Assembly (NCBI GenBank): GCA_020137815.1
Contig: CM035351.1
Span: 2,986,409-3,050,408, forward strand
Origin: Hormiphora californensis
Taxonomy: Eukaryota > Ctenophora > Tentaculata > Cydippida > Pleurobrachiidae
DNA: 64,000 bases
Direction: 5' to 3'
The translations under genes and the position numbers were made by a program. Of the stretch, positions 60,137 to 64,000 are shown piece after piece (positions within the stretch are counted from its first letter, which is position 1; each line of letters opens with the position of its first letter). The notes under the pieces were generated by a model that was not told the origin of the DNA, did no database searches, and saw only the letters and a program-made list of their open reading frames with translations.

Positions 60137-61172
60137 GGTGCCCTGCGGAGGAGGGAGATGGGTTAGCGATCCCGTTATATACATATTGGTGTTGTTGGAT
60201 ATATCACGGAGTAGGAAAACACGGTTCTTAATATAATTTTTAAACTTAAAATTGGGGTGGTATAGCATGTATTTAAATAACAATAGCTAAACAAAAACAT
60301 TAAAATTTCCAGTGCTTTTTACACACACACGCAGACACACGGAGACACACACGGAACTTAAAAACGTACAAAATGTTATTGCACTTGATTTCCAAGAAGG
60401 TAGTTGCAACTTGGATCTCAATTTTTGTTCCTCTTTCTCCCCCCCCCCCCCTAATATATCTGATCTTTCAACTCAACCTCCAACCCCTCTTTTTCCCTTT
60501 CTCTCAAATTTTCATTACTGCTACCTTCTTGTGTTCTGAAAAACTGCATTAAGTCCTAACTCTATTTTTCTGTTGTCGTCGTGCCAAGGGCCAAAAGAGC
60601 CACTTGGAACACATATTCTTTTGAAACATACATACATCTTCGAAAACCAAATATTAAATGTAACATATCAATTTCACCATCAAATATCATTACCTTAGTT
60701 CTAGTTATGGGCTATAAGTAATATTTAAGTGTCAGTGCATTAATAATTCCTATACCAAATGTTGTTAGGTTACTACGGCAAATATATTACAGTCGGACCC
60801 CGGTTTACCGGAACCCCGATTTACCGGGAGCATAATCTTCCCCCGGAATAGGATATTAACAGTATTTGACCCCGATATACCGGGCACCCCGATTTACCGG
60901 GCAAAACCCTTTCCCCCGAGCATCCCGGTAAATCGGGGTCCGACTGTATTTCAAAACGCTCAAATTCGAAACTCCAATATAAAGCGCCTTGAGAGATATA
61001 TTAACTATGGGATAATCTGTATCGGTGCTTCAATTAACCACACCTAACAGATGCTACGATTTCAGGACTGTATTTTGTAGCGAATATTACTACAAAAGGC
61101 AGTCCTAATACAGTCTGCAGTACCCATGAATTGGGTGCTACAGATTGACTATTTTCCTAGAGATATTTAAGG
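60137..61172. other. Spacer between NUDT2 and the 2-exon ACSL
   Basis: AT-rich DNA with a C-run (60440-60450) and the pogo-like MITE at 60790-60946. No exon is recognised. Confidence 0.6.
60790..60946. mobile_element. Pogo/Tigger-like MITE copy 2
   Basis: A 157-bp element with CAGTCGGACCCCGGTTTACC and its complement as inverted ends, TA on both sides, about 85-90% like the copy at 11362-11502 over the shared part. It has one extra CCCCGATTTACCGG block near the left end. Confidence 0.8.
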
Positions 61173-61616
61173 TCACACTGTAGTGATATTCCTGATAGCT
61201 TTGTTCCTTCGGCAGTATGCAAACGCATGCTTGATCAAATTTTTAATCGTTCCAATGTTCACCATAGAGACTGCCTCTTTTTGGGAGGTCCAAACGTAAG
61301 CAGTGTGTTCTGATGACAAATTGATTTTTGCGTTAGAGTCCGATAATCGTCCGAGGAAGAAAGCGACTGTTTTGTTTCGGTTTGACCGACTTCTGTAAGC
61401 TACCATTTCACGAAATCCATCAACAAGTTCGAATTGATCCATAGTTAGACCTGTTTCCTCGAAAATCTCCCGAAGAGCAGCATCCAAGCAACGTTCCGAC
61501 TGGTTTAAGTGGCCCTTGGGTGGCCCCCAGACTCGTCCCTCTGCAGATCGTAGGAGTAGTACTTCCGGCGACGTGGAAGCGTTGCGCATCAATAAAATTC
61601 CTGCTGAGACTGGCAT
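61173..61616 (-). CDS. NUDT2: Diadenosine tetraphosphatase (Nudix)
   Basis: A single-exon frame of 147 residues, the same length as human NUDT2. The Nudix box GX5EX7REUXEEXGU is complete (GHLNQSERCLDAAL, then REIFEETGL). Upstream are SAGILLMRN and LLLRSAEGRVWGPPKG, typical of Ap4A hydrolases. It cleaves Ap4A to ATP and AMP. The ATG is 8 nt after TTATTTGTTGTAG. Further upstream lie a TTTATAAG sequence (about 61703-61711) and an ATG in good context followed by a short frame, so the 5' end needs transcript data. Confidence 0.92.
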   Translation of the reverse strand: MPVSAGILLMRNASTSPEVLLLRSAEGRVWGPPKGHLNQSERCLDAALREIFEETGLTMDQFELVDGFREMVAYRSRSNRNKTVAFFLGRLSDSNAKINLSSEHTAYVWTSQKEAVSMVNIGTIKNLIKHAFAYCRRNKAIRNITTV

Positions 61617-61702
61617 AAAGAAACCTACAACAAATAATCTAATTACAAATAGACATGAAAAAGTAAAAGAACATGGCGGCTCGAAACTTGGCCCGAACGC
61701 GC

Positions 61703-61711
61703 TTATAAAAG
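61703..61711. promoter_or_regulatory. TATA-like sequence upstream of NUDT2
   Basis: TTATAAAAG reads as TATA-like on the plus strand and as CTTTTATAA on the minus strand, about 90 bp upstream of the NUDT2 ATG. It is supported by motif and position only. Confidence 0.3.
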
Positions 61712-63148
61712 CGGTCTCTACTCTCTAGCGGGGACCGGGCTGCCTGGGGACACTTTTTAAGAACAACAAAGGGTTTACCGCCAAGTTATCGAAAATATAG
61801 AAGTCAAGGGATGAAGTGTAAACAATTTTGTCATCAGAGAGGAAAGAATTTGAGGGACTTCAGAGAGATTTGCCGACCGCCTTTACCGCGTTTTTGTGTA
61901 ACTTAAAAAACGCCGGACTTGGTTTTCAAAAAAGGAAACAAAATTAGAAACTGAAAAACAAAATAAGGAATAAATTATAATAAATTACCCACACACCGTC
62001 ATACTCTCATACTCCCTCTCTCTGCTCACTTGTCTCGAAAGTCTACATCTTCCACACTGACTGGGACAACCCTTCTCTTGGTTCCCCGAAGCGCAACAAG
62101 AGTTTTCAAAAAATGCCTCATGTGCAGTGCAGATTTTCCTTTTTCTCCGCGCCGACTTGCGTTTTTAATGTAACACGCGAAAGAAATATAAAATTCAATG
62201 AAATTGGCGCCGCGCACCACAAAAAATCCAAATTCAAAAATAAAGTTGGGGGCAGCGTTAAAAAAAGGTTAAAATCTGGGTGTTTCGGGGCGCGATTATA
62301 ATCTGGGTGCCTTGCAGCGTGTTTACAGGTGCGCGCTGCCAAAAGAGTATACTTAGACCGACTTTTTTCAAACGGCTATAGCCACGCAACCACATGGCCA
62401 ATTTGAGTAAACTAAACGGTAACTGATAGAGAATCGATAGCCCTAACCGAAAACCCCAAACCAAACCCTAACCAGACCCTAAAGGATAGCCCTAACCCGT
62501 CGCGCGCGCTAAAACTACGAATTGTTAGCAATGAAAGGCACCCAGATTTTAACGTTTTCCGGTGTTTCGTGAGTGCTGACAAACGGTTTTTAGGGTTCGG
62601 GCTAAAGTAGGGTTAGGGTTAGGGTTGGGGTTAGGCCTTAACATTACCTACCAGACAAACTTTGAATTAGCCAAAACGGTTGAGTGGTTTGGCGGTTAGA
62701 GCCATTTTAGTGAATCAAATTTTTTGGAAGCGTGCACCTGTAAACGGGCCACCAAACACCCAGATCGTAACAGCGTCCGGGGAGGGGGAGTATACTCCAT
62801 TTTTTTTCAACTGTTCACCCCCCAAAGTCGTGCGCAGAATTGTTTTGCGCGTTTATCACATGTTAACGTGTAGCGCGCGCCACCCAAATTCTAATTTTTT
62901 ATCAAATTTCAGTTTTTGGGTGAACAGTTGAAAAAAAATGGACTTTAGGAAACCATGGAAGAATTTGTAAAATCAACATTGCATAGAGCTATTAACTATT
63001 TGACAATTATTTTATAAATTATCGGTGATTTCATATTGGAAAGTTGGAAATGTTAATCCGGAAGTCTCAAGTCAATTTCAAATTTCAGCCACTGGCCACT
63101 CTCATTGATAATTCTTAATGTTTTTAGAAACATGTGATCGTGTACAAG
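61712..63148. other. Repeat-bearing spacer before the BRCT gene
   Basis: No exon is recognised. It contains inverted GCACCCAGAT/ATCTGGGTGC and CACCTGTAAAC/GTTTACAGGTG words (62270-62340 against 62537-62780), telomere-like CCCTAA and TTAGGG words, and a 25-bp exact inverted repeat (62796-62820 with 62918-62942). Confidence 0.6.
62440..62640. repeat. Telomere-like CCCTAA/TTAGGG words in opposite orientation
   Basis: Degenerate CCCTAA-type repeats run from about 62440 to 62500. About three TTAGGG units follow at about 62608-62635 in the opposite sense. The middle is unrelated. Confidence 0.6.
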
Positions 63149-64000
63149 ATGCCAATACTAGAAGGAGAAGTTGTATTTTTGGATGGCACGACCTTCTCCT
63201 TCAAAGAAAAGACAGCCGTCAAGAATGCAGTGATAGAATGTGGTGGTCAAGTGTCATTCTCCATCAACAAAAAGGTAATGGTTCAGAACAGCTCACTATG
63301 GTAGCCATGGTAACCGTCCCTTTTTAACAGGTGACATGTATAATAAGTGGAGATATCCTCAAGTTCAAAGCAAGTTCGCGTGGTGGGACATGCAAGACAT
63401 TGAAGATTCCGATCGTTGGGAAAGAATGGCTTGAGGAATCCCAGAAAGCAAATACAAAACTGGTACGATGATTGCACGTCACCTAGTATAGCCAGTTGTT
63501 GGATGTTGATAATTAATAATAATAACCATTTTAGCCTGTTGCTGATTTTGAAGTCCTAACTGAGAAGGAGAGAACTGCAGCAGGAAAGTTTTCTCTTGTT
63601 CTGCCGGAGGTGAAGAGAGAAGCACCGTTATCTCCTGAGCAGAAATCAGCTCTCCTCTCATCAGGTTAGTTGTCATGACAACGACTGACATGTCAGAGTA
63701 GTGTTGAACTGTTTACCCCCCCCCCCCCCCCACATCTGAATACTTATCTAAATGCCCTATCAGTGCAAGTGGTTAAGGCCATTCAAGTTGTAAAGTTGGT
63801 CAGGGATCACACTCTCCTAAAGCACAACATCAACAACAACACCGAACTATGGTTCCAACAACCCAAATCGTTCATTGTTGTGAAACGTGGAGTCAATAAG
63901 TGCCATATATGGCACATCAACTGTGCACGGGAAGCGTCATTCCTATTCTCGGCCCTTCATGTCAGATCTTTTGAGGATACAGACAACAAGAAGTCCAAAC
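63149..64000 (+). CDS. BRCT-domain protein, N-terminal part (PARP4-like?)
   Basis: Four exons are visible: 63149-63274, 63331-63462, 63535-63664 and 63764 to the window end, in consistent phase. The first two form a BRCT-like domain of about 86 residues: ILEGEVVFLDG, then an AVIECGGQVSFSIN strand-helix, VTCIISGD, IPIVGKEWLEESQKAN with the conserved tryptophan. A linker with LSPEQKSALL follows, then a segment (VKLVRDHTLLKHN...WHINCAREASFLF) that I do not recognise. An N-terminal BRCT with a GG.VSFSIN strand resembles the start of vault PARP (PARP4), but no PARP catalytic, VIT or vWA domain falls in the window, so this is a guess. The ATG follows TTAATGTTTTTAG by 21 nt. A C-run of about 14 lies in intron 3. 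Confidence 0.65.

Overview
This window is metazoan nuclear DNA. Most genes are split by GT-AG introns and the intergenic DNA is rich in GA/CT microsatellites and hairpin-forming repeats. The gene set (NOL6, METTL5, SARS1, two ACSL paralogs, spartin, NUDT2, a SPOP-like MATH-BTB protein, a GalNAc-transferase-like enzyme, an LRR-Ig surface protein) fits an early-branching invertebrate. A sponge is my best guess, but the sequence does not settle the taxon.

Layout. 1-4.9 kb is gene-free, with a long hairpin and a 72-bp minisatellite. A C2H2 zinc-finger gene (+) lies at 4.96-7.06 kb. 7.1-12.3 kb is repeats: a 2.24-kb foldback transposon with an exact 8-bp target duplication, a CTGT satellite, a pogo-like MITE and a CT tract. 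From 36.13 kb down to 12.30 kb (-) runs one 15-exon gene. I rebuilt it exon by exon with matching phases: signal peptide, LRRNT, eight LRRs, LRRCT, two Ig domains and a GPI-type tail. One LRR exon carries a one-base frameshift. One intron of this gene contains a complete MATH-BTB gene (+), and one intron of that gene contains a single-exon GalNAc-transferase-like gene (-).

37.5-45.05 kb (+) is a tight run of translation-related genes: NOL6 (small-subunit processome), METTL5 (18S rRNA m6A methyltransferase) and SARS1 (seryl-tRNA synthetase). 45.9-61.6 kb (-) holds an 11-exon ACSL, a single-exon spartin, a 2-exon ACSL and NUDT2, so a lipid-droplet protein sits between two fatty-acyl-CoA synthetases. 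The right edge holds telomere-like and inverted repeats and the start of a BRCT-domain gene (+) cut off by the window.

Two patterns stand out. Nearly every gene has a 3' splice-acceptor sequence 1 to about 25 nt before its start codon, which suggests spliced-leader trans-splicing or routine 5'UTR introns. And the 5' flank of NOL6 carries a palindromic MITE with eight exact CGTGGGAA motifs, the consensus of the Notch effector CSL/RBPJ.
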